Shown: positions 52,339 through 60,756 of the stretch, piece after piece
Layout of the letters: every line of letters begins with the position of its first letter
How positions within the stretch are numbered: the stretch's first letter is position 1
Source of the DNA: CAWBVG01 sp963792175
Lineage (GTDB): Bacteria; Acidobacteriota; Vicinamibacteria; Vicinamibacterales; CAVVIG01
Direction: 5' to 3'
Length of the DNA stretch: 64,000 nt
NCBI GenBank assembly: GCA_963792175.1
Contig: CAWBVG010000033.1
Span: 62,001 to 126,000, forward strand
The notes under the pieces: model-generated
What the model was told of the DNA's origin: nothing
The model's input: the letters and a program-made list of their open reading frames with translations, nothing else
The model's database searches: none
Translations under genes and position numbers: made by a program

Positions 52339-53072
52339 TCCTGTTCACCGACACGTTTACCAACTACAACCAGCCCGAGATCGGTCTGGCGGCTGTCGAC
52401 GTGCTCGCGGCCGCCGGGACCGGCACCCGGCTCGTGCCGCACGTCTGCTGCGGCCGCCCGCTCATCTCTCAGGGCCTGCTCGAGGAGGCGCGTTCGCTCG
52501 CTCAGTCGAACGCCGACCAGCTGTACGACGCGGCTGCCGCCGGAAGCCGCATCCTGTTCCTGGAACCCAGCTGCCTTTCTTCCGTTCGCGAAGACGCGCC
52601 GGCGCTCCTGCGCGGCGAAGCGCAACGCAAGGCACGGGTGGTCGCCGACGCGTGCGTGCTGTTCGAGGACTATCTCGAGCGCGAATGGGCAGGCGGCGCG
52701 TTGTCGATCCCGCTGCGGCAGGGCCCATCCACCGTGCTCTTGCACGGGCACTGTCACCAGAAGGCGATGGGTCTGCTCCCGTCAGCGCGAGCGTTGCTCG
52801 GCCGGATCCCGTCGTGCACCGTCGTCGATCTCGACGCGGGCTGTTGCGGGATGGCCGGTTCGTTTGGCTACGCGCGCGAGCACTACGACGTGTCGCGCCA
52901 GATTGGAGAGCGGCGGTTGCTGCCGGCCGCGCGGGCCATGAAACCCGACGCCGTCCTGGTCGCGGCGGGCACATCGTGCCGGCATCAGGTGGAACATTTC
53001 ACCGGCGTGAAAGCCGTCCACCCGGCCATCCTGCTGAAATCGCTGTTGATCGGAGTGAGAGAAGACGGTTAA
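52335..53072 (+). CDS. Cys-rich (CCG domain) iron-sulfur protein, partner half of the FAD-linked oxidase
   Basis: A GTG at 52335 overlaps the upstream stop as GTGA; 245 residues. It begins ILFTDTFTNYNQPEIGLAAVDVL, the sequence that normally follows the linker in the fused YdiJ-type proteins. Cysteines appear in PHVCCGRPLISQG, EPSCLSS, HGHCHQKAM and DAGCCGMAGSFGY, the two CCG-type motifs that bind a noncubane cluster in heterodisulfide reductase B-like domains. It would form the second half of the same enzyme. The split coincides with the repeat at 52246-52330. Confidence 0.88.
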   Translation: MILFTDTFTNYNQPEIGLAAVDVLAAAGTGTRLVPHVCCGRPLISQGLLEEARSLAQSNADQLYDAAAAGSRILFLEPSCLSSVREDAPALLRGEAQRKARVVADACVLFEDYLEREWAGGALSIPLRQGPSTVLLHGHCHQKAMGLLPSARALLGRIPSCTVVDLDAGCCGMAGSFGYAREHYDVSRQIGERRLLPAARAMKPDAVLVAAGTSCRHQVEHFTGVKAVHPAILLKSLLIGVREDG

Positions 53073-53159
53073 TCACGAAGCCACGAAGAGATACGAAGAT
53101 CACGAAGTCTTCTTGTACAAACTACGCTTCTGCGCTTCGTCCTCTTCGAGTCTTCGTGA
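53073..53159. repeat. Hairpin repeat, word CACGAAGCC / GTCTTCGTG
   Basis: The left arm 53073-53108 (CACGAAGCCACGAAGAG) is inverted against the right arm 53125-53159 (CTTCGTCCTCTTCGAG), with a 16-base loop. It lies between the convergent Cys-rich protein and aldo/keto reductase genes. Confidence 0.85.
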
Positions 53160-53185
53160 AAAACGTGGACACCCGCGCGGCGAGG

Positions 53186-54208
53186 TCAATATCTTCGTTC
53201 GCCGGGACGGCGATCGGTTCCGAGGTTGTCCATCCACGCCGGATATTCGGTCGTCAGCTTGCTCACCTCGTCCAGCGCCTTCATATCCTCCGCGGACAAC
53301 CTGACGTCGATGGCCTTGAGATTGTCCTCGAGCTGCGCCGGCTTTCTGGCGCCGATGATCACGCTGGTGACGGCGCTGTTTGCCAGAATCCACGCCAACG
53401 CAATCTGCGCGACGCTGACGCCCTGACGATCCGCGATTTCCTTCGCGACGTCGAGGATGTCGAACCCTTTCTCCTTGTTGACCGGCGGAAAGTCGAACTT
53501 CGCCCGGCGGGCTGCCTCGTCGCCGCTGTCGCGCGTGAACTTGCCCGACAGGAAGCCGCCGGCCAGCGGGCTCCACACCAGCAGACCGAGCCCCTGGTCC
53601 TTCAGCAGCGGAATCATCTCGCGCTCCAGATCGCGGCCGGCCAGCGAGTAGTACGACTGCGTGCACTTGAACCGTTCCAGTCCCTGTTCGCGCGACATCG
53701 CCAGCGCCTTCATCAGCTGCCATGCGGCGAGGTTGGAGCAACCGATGTAGCGCACCTTGCCGGAATGCACCAGGTCGTCGAGCGCCCGAAGCGTGTCCTC
53801 GATGTTCGTCAGCAAATCGAAACGGTGAATCTGATACAGGTCGATGTAATCCGTGTCGAGCCGCTTCAGGCTGTCCTCGACCGCCTGCAGAATGTGGAGC
53901 CGCGACAGGCCCACCTGATTCGGACCGGGGCCGGTGCGCCCGCGCACCTTCGTCGCGAGCACGACTTCGTGACGCCGGCTGCCGAGCGCCTTGCCGAGCA
54001 TCGTCTCGGACTCGCCGGCCGCGTAGACGTTCGCCGTGTCGACGAAATTGATGCCGGCATCGAGCGCGCGGCTGACGAGCGCGTCGACGCTCGGCTGGTC
54101 GATGCCGCCGATCACTTCCCAAATCTGGCCGCGGCCGCCGAACGTCATCGTGCCCAGGCACAGCTCGGAGACGAACACGCCGGTGTCGGCCAGTTCCCGA
54201 TAGTTCAT
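53186..54208 (-). CDS. Aldo/keto reductase
   Basis: The ATG at 54206-54208 starts MNYRELADTGVFVSELCLGT; 340 residues, intact. The catalytic tetrad is visible as NFVDTANVY (Asp, Tyr), VVLATKV (Lys) and YQIHRFD (His). VIIGARKPAQLEDNLKA is the C-terminal NADPH-binding loop. It belongs to the YghZ/YdhF-like aldo/keto reductases that reduce aldehydes with NADPH. It is divergent from the MFS gene, 26 bases away. Confidence 0.9.
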   Translation of the reverse strand: MNYRELADTGVFVSELCLGTMTFGGRGQIWEVIGGIDQPSVDALVSRALDAGINFVDTANVYAAGESETMLGKALGSRRHEVVLATKVRGRTGPGPNQVGLSRLHILQAVEDSLKRLDTDYIDLYQIHRFDLLTNIEDTLRALDDLVHSGKVRYIGCSNLAAWQLMKALAMSREQGLERFKCTQSYYSLAGRDLEREMIPLLKDQGLGLLVWSPLAGGFLSGKFTRDSGDEAARRAKFDFPPVNKEKGFDILDVAKEIADRQGVSVAQIALAWILANSAVTSVIIGARKPAQLEDNLKAIDVRLSAEDMKALDEVSKLTTEYPAWMDNLGTDRRPGERRY

Positions 54209-54234
54209 TGATGTAGTCTATAGCCTCTTTGACG

Positions 54235-55521
54235 ATGCGCCTGAAGACGCCGGCGGCGAGTTCGGTGGTGCTCGGTCTGCTGTGCGCGATGTACCTGATC
54301 ACGTACGTCGATCGAGTCAACATCTCGACCGCCGCGCGCGACATTCAGAAAGAGCTCGGGCTGTCGAACACGCAGCTCGGCTTCCTGCAGTCGGCGTTCG
54401 GTTATCCCTATCTGCTCTTTCAGATCTTCGGCGGCTGGGTCGGAGATCGCTTCGGCCCGCGGCGCACACTGTTCCAGTGCGGCCTGATCTGGGCGGCGGC
54501 GACCATCCTGACCGGATTCTCCGGCGGTCTGGTGTCGCTGTTCTTCTGCCGTCTCCTGGTCGGGATTGGCGAAGGCGCCACGTTCCCGGTCGCGACGCGC
54601 GCGATGCAGAACTGGACGCCGCTCGGCCGCCGGGGCTTCGCGCAAGGCATTACCCACGCCTTTGCCCGGCTGGGCAACGCCGTGACGCCGCCGATTGTCG
54701 CCTGGCTGATTGCACTGGTCGCGTGGCGCGGATCGTTCATCATGCTGGGGTGCGTGAGCCTGGTGTGGGTCGCCGTCTGGTTCCTGTACTTTCGCGACAA
54801 TCCGAGCGATCACCCCGCGATTACCCGCGTCGAACTCGACGCGCTGCCGAATCGCGGCGTGCCGGAGAAGAAGACACGACCGCGCGTTCCGTGGGCAGCG
54901 CTGACGCGACGCATGATACCGGTCACGATCGTCTACTTCTGTTACGGCTGGACGCTGTGGCTGTATCTGACGTGGCTGCCGTCGTACTTCCTGCACGAGT
55001 ACCAGTACGACCTGAAGAAATCGGCGCTGTTCACGTCCGCCGTCTTCTTCGCCGGCGTGGTCGGCGACTATCTGGGCGGCGAGGTGAGCGACCGCATCCT
55101 TCACCGGACGGGCAGCCTGCAATCGGCGCGGCGCAACATGGTGATGATCGGGTTTACCGGCTCCTTCGTCTGCCTGCTGCCGGTCTTCCTCACGCACGAT
55201 CTGATGCTGATCATCCTGTCGCTCGGCGCCGCGTTCTTCTTCGCCGAGCTCGTGATCGGCCCGATGTGGTCGATCCCGATGGACATCGCCGGCAAGTTCT
55301 CCGGAACCGCGGCTGGCATGATGAACACCGGTTCGGCGCTGGCCGCGATCCTGTCCCCGATTGCCTTCGGCTACATCATCGACAGCACCGGCAACTGGCA
55401 ACTGCCATTTGCCGGCTCGCTCGGGTTTCTCCTGCTCGGAACGGTTCTCGCGCCACTGATGCATCCCGAGCGGCCGTTCGAGCCGCAGACGGACCGACCG
55501 CTCGCTTCCCGCATTGGGTAA
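54235..55521 (+). CDS. MFS transporter, anion:cation symporter (ACS) family
   Basis: The ATG at 54235 gives 428 residues with twelve helices. YVDRVNISTAARDIQKELGLSNTQLGFLQSAFGYPYLLFQIFG-type sequence and GDRFGPRRTLFQCGLIWAA in the first half are the ACS signatures of hexuronate, glucarate and tartrate carriers. RMIPVTIVYFCYGWTLWLYLTWLPSYF opens the second half. Substrate probably an organic anion. The stop TAA is part of the AATTGGG repeat (GGGTAA). It lies near catabolic genes, which suits uptake of a carboxylate. Confidence 0.88.
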   Translation: MRLKTPAASSVVLGLLCAMYLITYVDRVNISTAARDIQKELGLSNTQLGFLQSAFGYPYLLFQIFGGWVGDRFGPRRTLFQCGLIWAAATILTGFSGGLVSLFFCRLLVGIGEGATFPVATRAMQNWTPLGRRGFAQGITHAFARLGNAVTPPIVAWLIALVAWRGSFIMLGCVSLVWVAVWFLYFRDNPSDHPAITRVELDALPNRGVPEKKTRPRVPWAALTRRMIPVTIVYFCYGWTLWLYLTWLPSYFLHEYQYDLKKSALFTSAVFFAGVVGDYLGGEVSDRILHRTGSLQSARRNMVMIGFTGSFVCLLPVFLTHDLMLIILSLGAAFFFAELVIGPMWSIPMDIAGKFSGTAAGMMNTGSALAAILSPIAFGYIIDSTGNWQLPFAGSLGFLLLGTVLAPLMHPERPFEPQTDRPLASRIG

Positions 55522-56060
55522 TTGGGGAATTGAGTAATTGGGTAATTGACGGCATCGCGGGTAGATCGCTCGCGTGCGCACCTTCTAAGACTTCCGCTTC
55601 CTTTTCTGCTTCTGGTTGTAGCGGGCCGTCCCATACGCGGCCGACATGATGGCCGCAAGCTCGGTCGCTTCGCGAATCAAGCGAGTCAGAGCGGCGGATT
55701 TGACCAGTTCCGCGGCCTCAACGAATTCGAGCCAGCCTTGACTCTCGTCGGCTTCCTCTGCGACAACCCCATGGTGGAGGTGAACTCGGTGTGAGATCGA
55801 GCGCGGCACGTTGCGCGATAGTTGAACGCCACCCCTGTTGAAGACCGCGCCAGCTGGCGTTTCGCTGTAGGCCCTGGCTCGAACTGTGGCAACTCACGAA
55901 TGAGCGCGCTGGCATCCAACGCAAATCGCATGGTTCTCTTTTTCAGCTGATCAGAGACGTCACTCATGCCGGCGGGTACGCAGATTCAGTGCCGATGCGG
56001 GTGCACTTGCACACAATCGATCAAGCCAATTTCCCAATTTCCCAATTACCCAATTACCAG
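55513..56060. mobile_element. Candidate IVS-like element: four-helix-bundle gene between inverted AATTGGG repeat arms
   Basis: The left arm 55513-55549 (ATTGGGTAATTGGGGAATTG) and right arm 56026-56059 (CCAATTTCCCAATTTCCCAA) are inverted copies of one word, about 475 bp apart. Only one gene lies between them, for an S23-like four-helix-bundle protein. Intervening sequences in 23S rRNA of several bacteria have the same plan, a stem with a four-helix-bundle gene in its loop. Whether this unit moves is not shown; there is no transposase and no clear target duplication. Confidence 0.5.
55585..55967 (-). CDS. Four-helix-bundle protein (23S rRNA intervening-sequence protein family), one frameshift
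   Basis: The ATG at 55965-55967 opens MSDVSDQLKKRTMRFALDAS, LIRELPQFEPGPTAKRQLARSSTGVAFNYRATCRARS, in which RQLARSSTGVAFNYRA is the family signature. Past about 55790 the frame changes and continues GVVAEEADESQGWLEFVEAAEL, the other conserved part (EEADES-W), then AIMSAAYGTARYNQKQKRKRKS. The repaired length of about 127 residues is normal. Homologues lie in 23S rRNA intervening sequences, and a relative (Avd) works with diversity-generating reverse transcriptases. No rRNA or reverse transcriptase is here. The gene is enclosed by inverted AATTGGG arms. Confidence 0.8.
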
Positions 56061-56062
56061 AT

Positions 56063-56842
56063 TCACCGTCCCGTCCACTGCGGTTTGCGCTTGGCCAGAA
56101 ACGCCGTCACGCCTTCGCGGAAATCGTCGCTCGTGTAGCACATCTCGACGATGTCGGCGTCTTCTCCCGGCGAGAGCCGCCGCCGGGCGGCCAGGCGTCG
56201 GAGCAGTTCCTTCGTCGCGCGCAGCGTCAGCGGCGCGTTCGCGGCGATTTCGACAGCCAGGGCGCGCGTGACGCCGTCGATCGTGTCCGCGGACACGAGG
56301 CGCGCGATCAGGCCGGCGTGGTGGGCCTCCGCGCCGTCCATCAGGCGCCCCGTGAACATCAGGTCCTTGACGCGCGACGGCCCCATCAAATCCACGAGGC
56401 GGCTGTAGCTGGCCGCTGACAGACAGTTGCCGAGCGTGCGGGCGATGGGAATGCCAAACGTGGATTCGGGCGTGGCGACGCGCAGATCGCAGGTCAGCGC
56501 GATGGCGCAGCCGCCGCCGACGGCGACGCCCTGCACCTGGGCGATCGTCGGCTTGCTGACCCGCTCCAGCCGGTCGAGGACGCGGTCGAGCCGCTCTTCG
56601 TATTTGATGCCGTCCTCGCGGTCGCTGAAACTCTGAAACTGCGAGATATCCGTGCCGGCGACAAACGCCTTTCCGCCGGCACCCCGCAGGACGAGGACGC
56701 GAAGCTCGCCGTCAGTATCGACGCGCTCGCAGGCGGCGACGAGCGCTTCGTACATCTCCCACGTCATCGCATTGCGCGCCTCGGGCCGGTTGAAGGTGAG
56801 CGTGGCAACCGGACCGTCGGTTTCGAACACGGTGTGAGCCAT
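56063..56842 (-). CDS. Enoyl-CoA hydratase/isomerase (crotonase) family protein
   Basis: The ATG at 56840-56842 gives 259 residues. AFVAGTDISQF and VQGVAVGGGCAIALTCDLRVA form the oxyanion hole. In typical hydratases a Glu follows in FGxPE; here the text is FGIPIARTLGNCLS, so the usual catalytic Glu seems absent, and the protein may be an isomerase, hydrolase or other crotonase. It is divergent from the CoA transferase gene across a 50 bp repeat, and its stop lies 3 bases from the repeat arm at 56026-56059. The two enzymes could handle one CoA thioester. Confidence 0.85.
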   Translation of the reverse strand: MAHTVFETDGPVATLTFNRPEARNAMTWEMYEALVAACERVDTDGELRVLVLRGAGGKAFVAGTDISQFQSFSDREDGIKYEERLDRVLDRLERVSKPTIAQVQGVAVGGGCAIALTCDLRVATPESTFGIPIARTLGNCLSAASYSRLVDLMGPSRVKDLMFTGRLMDGAEAHHAGLIARLVSADTIDGVTRALAVEIAANAPLTLRATKELLRRLAARRRLSPGEDADIVEMCYTSDDFREGVTAFLAKRKPQWTGR

Positions 56843-56853
56843 AATTCAATCGA

Positions 56854-56895
56854 CCAATCAATTACCCACTTACGCAATCACCCAATTACCCAATG
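56854..56895. repeat. Single arm of the AATTGGG family, running into a start codon
   Basis: CCAATCAATTACCCACTTAC and ATCACCCAATTACCCAATG are tandem words of the right-arm sense. The final ATG (56893-56895) is the start codon of the CoA transferase. There is no opposite arm within 100 bp. Confidence 0.75.
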
Positions 56896-58134
56896 CCGCG
56901 CTCTGCGCTGTCTGACCTGCGCGTCCTCGACGTCACCCAAGTGATGGCGGGGCCGTTCTGCGCGATGCTGCTCTCCGATCTCGGCGCCGACGTCATCAAG
57001 ATCGAGCCACCATCAGGCGACTCGACGCGCCAGATGCCGGGAGCCGTCGCCGGCGACAGCCCGAGCTTCAACGCGGTCAATCGCGGCAAGCGCAGCGTCG
57101 TGCTCAATCTGAAAACGGCGGCCGGCCGCGAGGCGTTCGTACGGCTCGCGCGGTCGACTGACATCCTAATCGAGAACTACCGGCCGGGCGTGATGGCCGC
57201 GCTCGGCCTGGACTACCCGTCGCTGTCGGCGCTCAACCCGCGGCTGATCTACGCGTCGATTTCGGGCTACGGCCAGACCGGCCCGGCGCGCGAAAAGGGC
57301 GGCTTCGATCTCATCGCGCAGGGCGTCGCCGGCATCATGTCGATTACCGGCAACGCCGGCGGACCGCCGGTCAAGGCCGGCGTGCCGCTCACCGACCTGG
57401 GCGCCGGCCTCTTCGCCACCGTCGGCATCCTGGCCGCCGTCGAAGCGCGCCACCGCACCGGGAAAGGCCAGCACGTGGACACCTCACTTGTCGACGCGGG
57501 TGTCGCGCTGTCCGTGTGGGAGGCGACCGAGTACTTTTCCGGCGCCGGCATTCCGGTCGCGCTCGGCTCCGCGCACCGGATGAACGCGCCGTATCAGGCG
57601 ATTCGCTGCGCCGACGGCTACATCACGTTGGGCGGCGCCAACGAACGTCTCTTCCGGCGGCTGTGCGATGTGCTGGGCCATCCGGAATGGATCACGATGC
57701 CCGAATTCGCCGACAACGCGAGCCGCGTCAGGAACCGCGACGCGTTGGCGGGGCGCATCGAGGCCATCACCTGTCAGCAGCCACGCAGTCACTGGCTCGC
57801 GCTGCTCGAGGCGAACGACATCCCGTGCGGCCCGATCAACAACTACGAGCAGGTGTTCGCCGACGCCCAGGTCCGCAGCCGCGAGATGGTGGTGGAAATC
57901 GATCACCCGACGCTCGGGCGCATGCGGACGCTCGGATCGCCGCTCAAGATGAGCGACACGCCGCCCGACGTCCGCCGCCGCGCCCCACAACTCGGCGAGC
58001 ACACCGACGTCGTTTTGCGCGAAGCGGGGTTCAGTGATTCCGAGATCGCGGCGATGCGGGAATCAGGAGCGGCTGGGGGTCAGATCTTGATTCTCTGCAC
58101 CGACCGGCGTCGCGTGCAGAAAATCAAGATCTGA
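56893..58134 (+). CDS. CaiB/BaiF (class III) CoA transferase
   Basis: The 413-residue protein begins MPRSALSDLRVLDVTQVMAGPFCAMLLSDLGADVIKIE, the family start. The catalytic Asp is D139 in GGFDLIAQGVAG. GVPLTDLGAGLFATVGILAAVEARHRTGKGQHVDTSL is the second conserved block. It moves CoA between a dicarboxylic or hydroxy acid donor and acceptor. The last 13 residues and the stop are encoded by the palindrome at 58076-58138. Its end overlaps the convergent amidase gene by 11 bases. Confidence 0.9.
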   Translation: MPRSALSDLRVLDVTQVMAGPFCAMLLSDLGADVIKIEPPSGDSTRQMPGAVAGDSPSFNAVNRGKRSVVLNLKTAAGREAFVRLARSTDILIENYRPGVMAALGLDYPSLSALNPRLIYASISGYGQTGPAREKGGFDLIAQGVAGIMSITGNAGGPPVKAGVPLTDLGAGLFATVGILAAVEARHRTGKGQHVDTSLVDAGVALSVWEATEYFSGAGIPVALGSAHRMNAPYQAIRCADGYITLGGANERLFRRLCDVLGHPEWITMPEFADNASRVRNRDALAGRIEAITCQQPRSHWLALLEANDIPCGPINNYEQVFADAQVRSREMVVEIDHPTLGRMRTLGSPLKMSDTPPDVRRRAPQLGEHTDVVLREAGFSDSEIAAMRESGAAGGQILILCTDRRRVQKIKI

Positions 58135-58138
58135 CTCC
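58076..58138. repeat. REP-like palindrome with shared stop region of two convergent genes
   Basis: GGGGTCAGATCTTGATT (start of 58076-58100) pairs with AATCAAGATCTGACTCC (end of 58114-58138) across a 13-base loop, 25 bp per arm and only one or two mismatches. It encodes the C-terminal residues of the CoA transferase on plus (GGQILILCTD) and GVRS plus stop of the amidase on minus. Confidence 0.92.
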
Positions 58139-59548
58139 GGGTTCCAGGACACGCGACGCCGGCGATGGAACTCTCGCCGCCTGCTCGAACGCGTGCGCGA
58201 TCTGCAGCAGCCCCCAGTCGTCGTGATGCCGCGCGACGATTTGCAGGCCGATCGGCAGACCCTCCGCGGTGTACCCACACGGCACCGAAATCGCCGGATT
58301 CGCCGCGACTGAGATGTAGTAACAGGACTTCATCCAGTCGATGTAGGTGTCCATCTTCGTTCCGGCCACCTCTGTCGGATACGGCTGCTCGACGTCGAAC
58401 GGCGGCACCTGGACCGTCGGCAGGACGAAGAACTCGTACCGCTCAAAGAACTGACGCATCCGGTGATAGAGATCCGTTCGCAGCACCTCGGCCTTCGCGA
58501 TGTCGTCCGCCGTCAACCGGCCGGCGCGCTCGAGCTCCCACTGGATCGTGTCCTTCAACCGCGCGCGCTCGGGCGCGAGCAAATCGCGATAGCCGGCCGC
58601 GAACGCCACGGCGCGCAGCGTCTTGAACGCGTCGTCCGCGCCGCTGAAATCGGGTTCCGCATCCTCCACGATGCATCCGAGCGACTCGAACACCGCGCGC
58701 TGCTCGTTCACGACCCGTCTGACAACGGCGTCGAACGGCACGCCTCCGAGATCCATCCACCACGCGACGCGGACGCCTTCGACGTCGCGATCCAGCCGGC
58801 CGGCGAACCGCGGGCCCGCCTCGCCCAGCGCGATCGGCGATCGCGCATCGGGACCGGCCATCGCACTCAACAACAGCGCGACGTCGGCTACGTTGCGCGC
58901 CATCGGGCCGTCCACGCTGAGCGGCGACCACGGCAAACGCGCCGGCCAGGTCGGCACGCGGCCCGGCGATGGCCGTAATCCGACTACCGAGCAGAAGCTG
59001 GCGGGATTTCGCAGCGACCCCCCCATGTCGCTGCCGTCCGCGAGCGGGAGCATGCCGCACGCGAGCGCGACCGCGGCGCCGCCGCTGCTGCCGCCGCAGG
59101 TCTTCGACGTGTCGTACGGATTCCTGGTCGCCCCGAACACCGGGTTGAACGTCTGGGATCCGGCGCCGAATTCCGGCGTGTTGGTCTTGCCGACGAGGAT
59201 CGCGCCCGCCCGCCGGATCCGATCGACGAGCAGCGAATCCTCGGCGGGCACGAAGTGCTCGTAAATCGGCGACCCGAACGTCGTGCGGATCCCCTTGGTG
59301 ATCTGCAGATCCTTGTGCGCGATCGGAATCCCGTGCAGCGGGCCGATCGCGGCGCCTCTCGCCAGCGCATCGTCCGCGAGACGCGCGCGCTCCATCGCCT
59401 GGTCGGCGACGAGCGTCACGATGGCGTTGACGGACGGGTTGACGCAGGCGATGCGATCGAGATGCGCGGAGACGGCTTCGCGCGCCGACACTTCCCTGGC
59501 GCGAATCCGTCTCGCGAGCTCAGTCGCCGGCAGCTGACAGATAGGCAA
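58124..59548 (-). CDS. Amidase-signature family hydrolase
   Basis: The 474-residue protein has the Ser-cisSer-Lys triad: K79 in GIPIAHKDLQITKG, S154/S155 in TCGGSSGGAAVALA and S178 in SDMGGSLRNPASFCS. The length and arrangement fit GatA-like amidases such as indole-acetamide or 6-aminohexanoate hydrolases. It is not the GatCAB subunit by context: no gatB or gatC is near. It overlaps the class V aminotransferase by 29 bases at its start and shares the palindrome stop with the CoA transferase at its end. Confidence 0.9.
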   Translation of the reverse strand: MPICQLPATELARRIRAREVSAREAVSAHLDRIACVNPSVNAIVTLVADQAMERARLADDALARGAAIGPLHGIPIAHKDLQITKGIRTTFGSPIYEHFVPAEDSLLVDRIRRAGAILVGKTNTPEFGAGSQTFNPVFGATRNPYDTSKTCGGSSGGAAVALACGMLPLADGSDMGGSLRNPASFCSVVGLRPSPGRVPTWPARLPWSPLSVDGPMARNVADVALLLSAMAGPDARSPIALGEAGPRFAGRLDRDVEGVRVAWWMDLGGVPFDAVVRRVVNEQRAVFESLGCIVEDAEPDFSGADDAFKTLRAVAFAAGYRDLLAPERARLKDTIQWELERAGRLTADDIAKAEVLRTDLYHRMRQFFERYEFFVLPTVQVPPFDVEQPYPTEVAGTKMDTYIDWMKSCYYISVAANPAISVPCGYTAEGLPIGLQIVARHHDDWGLLQIAHAFEQAARVPSPASRVLEPGVRS

Positions 59549-60686
59549 GCGCCGCGTTCACTCCGCCGCGATTGATCGGCACGCCGCAGATCGAGAGGCC
59601 CATCTCGACGCCGCAGAGCGTACCGGCCAGTGTCAGGTCGTTGAAGTGGCCGAGGTGTCCGATGCGGAAGACGCGGCCCTTGACCTTGCCGAGGCCCATC
59701 CCGAGCGACATGTCGAAGCGCTCGAGAATGGCCTGGCGAATGCGATCGGCGTCGTGCGGCTGTGGTACGACGACCGTGGTCACGACGTCGCTGAACTCGC
59801 AGGCGTTCGCGGCGAGGATCTCGAGATCCCAGGCTTTCACCGCCCGGCGCGTCGCTTCGCCGTGCCGGGCGTGGCGCGCGAACACCTGTGGCAGACCTTC
59901 CTCGAGCAGCATGTCCAGCGCCTCGCGCAATCCGTAGAGCAGGTTCGTCGCCGGCGTATACGGAAAGAACCCATTCGTGTTGTCGCGAAGCATCGGCTGC
60001 CAGTCCCAATAGGCCTTGGGCAGGCGCGCGGATTTCGACGCCGCGAGCGCGTTGGCGCTGATGGCGTTGAACCCGAGCCCGGGCGGCAGCATCAGCCCCT
60101 TCTGCGAGCCGGCGACGGTGACATCGACACCCCACTCATCGTGGCGGTAATCGATGGCGCCAAGCGAGGAAATCGCGTCGACCATGAGGAGCGCGGGATG
60201 TTGCGCGGCGTCCATCTGCCGACGCACGTCAGCCACCCGCGTGGCGACGCCGGTCGACGTCTCGCTGTGCACGACCGCAACCGCCTTGATCTTCCGTTCG
60301 CGATCGTCGACGAGCCTCGCGTGCACGGCCTGAGGATCGACGCCGTGGCGCCAGTCGCCCGGCACGAACTCGACGCACAGCCCCAACCGCGTCGCCATGT
60401 CGCGCCACAGCGTCGCGAAATGGCCGGTCTCGAACATCAGCACGGCGTCGCCGGGCGACAGCGTGTTGACGAGCGCCGCTTCCCAGGCGCCAGTACCCGA
60501 CGAGGGGTAAATGACGACCGGGCCAGAGGTCTGAAAGACTCGCTTGAGCCGCTCGAGCACGGCGCAGCCGAGGGCCGCGAAGTCGGGACCGCGGTGATCG
60601 ATCGTCGGCTGCGCCATGGCGCGCAGCACGCGATCGGGCACGTTGGTCGGTCCCGGGATCTGAAGGAAATGTCGGCCGGTTTTCAC
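59520..60686 (-). CDS. Class V aminotransferase (alanine/serine-glyoxylate aminotransferase type)
   Basis: A GTG at 60684-60686 begins MKTGRHFLQIPGPTNVPDRVL, the normal start of this family; the frame is open upstream but not conserved-looking. The protein has 388 residues. YPSSGTGAWEA binds the PLP phosphate, D170 (LMVDAISSLG) holds the ring and K196 in VAGSQKGLMLPPG forms the Schiff base. It would convert glyoxylate to glycine with alanine or serine as donor. It overlaps the amidase gene by 29 bases, so the two are coupled. Confidence 0.9.
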   Translation of the reverse strand: MKTGRHFLQIPGPTNVPDRVLRAMAQPTIDHRGPDFAALGCAVLERLKRVFQTSGPVVIYPSSGTGAWEAALVNTLSPGDAVLMFETGHFATLWRDMATRLGLCVEFVPGDWRHGVDPQAVHARLVDDRERKIKAVAVVHSETSTGVATRVADVRRQMDAAQHPALLMVDAISSLGAIDYRHDEWGVDVTVAGSQKGLMLPPGLGFNAISANALAASKSARLPKAYWDWQPMLRDNTNGFFPYTPATNLLYGLREALDMLLEEGLPQVFARHARHGEATRRAVKAWDLEILAANACEFSDVVTTVVVPQPHDADRIRQAILERFDMSLGMGLGKVKGRVFRIGHLGHFNDLTLAGTLCGVEMGLSICGVPINRGGVNAALAYLSAAGD

Positions 60687-60756
60687 GACAACAGTAAAAC
60701 ACAAATCGGGTCCCCGGACTCGATTCAGGGGACGAGCGGGATTAGGATTCTGACTC

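Noticed and set aside
55585..55967. 23S rRNA with an intervening sequence
   Set aside because: The four-helix-bundle gene recalls rRNA intervening sequences, but no rRNA sequence is found on either side.
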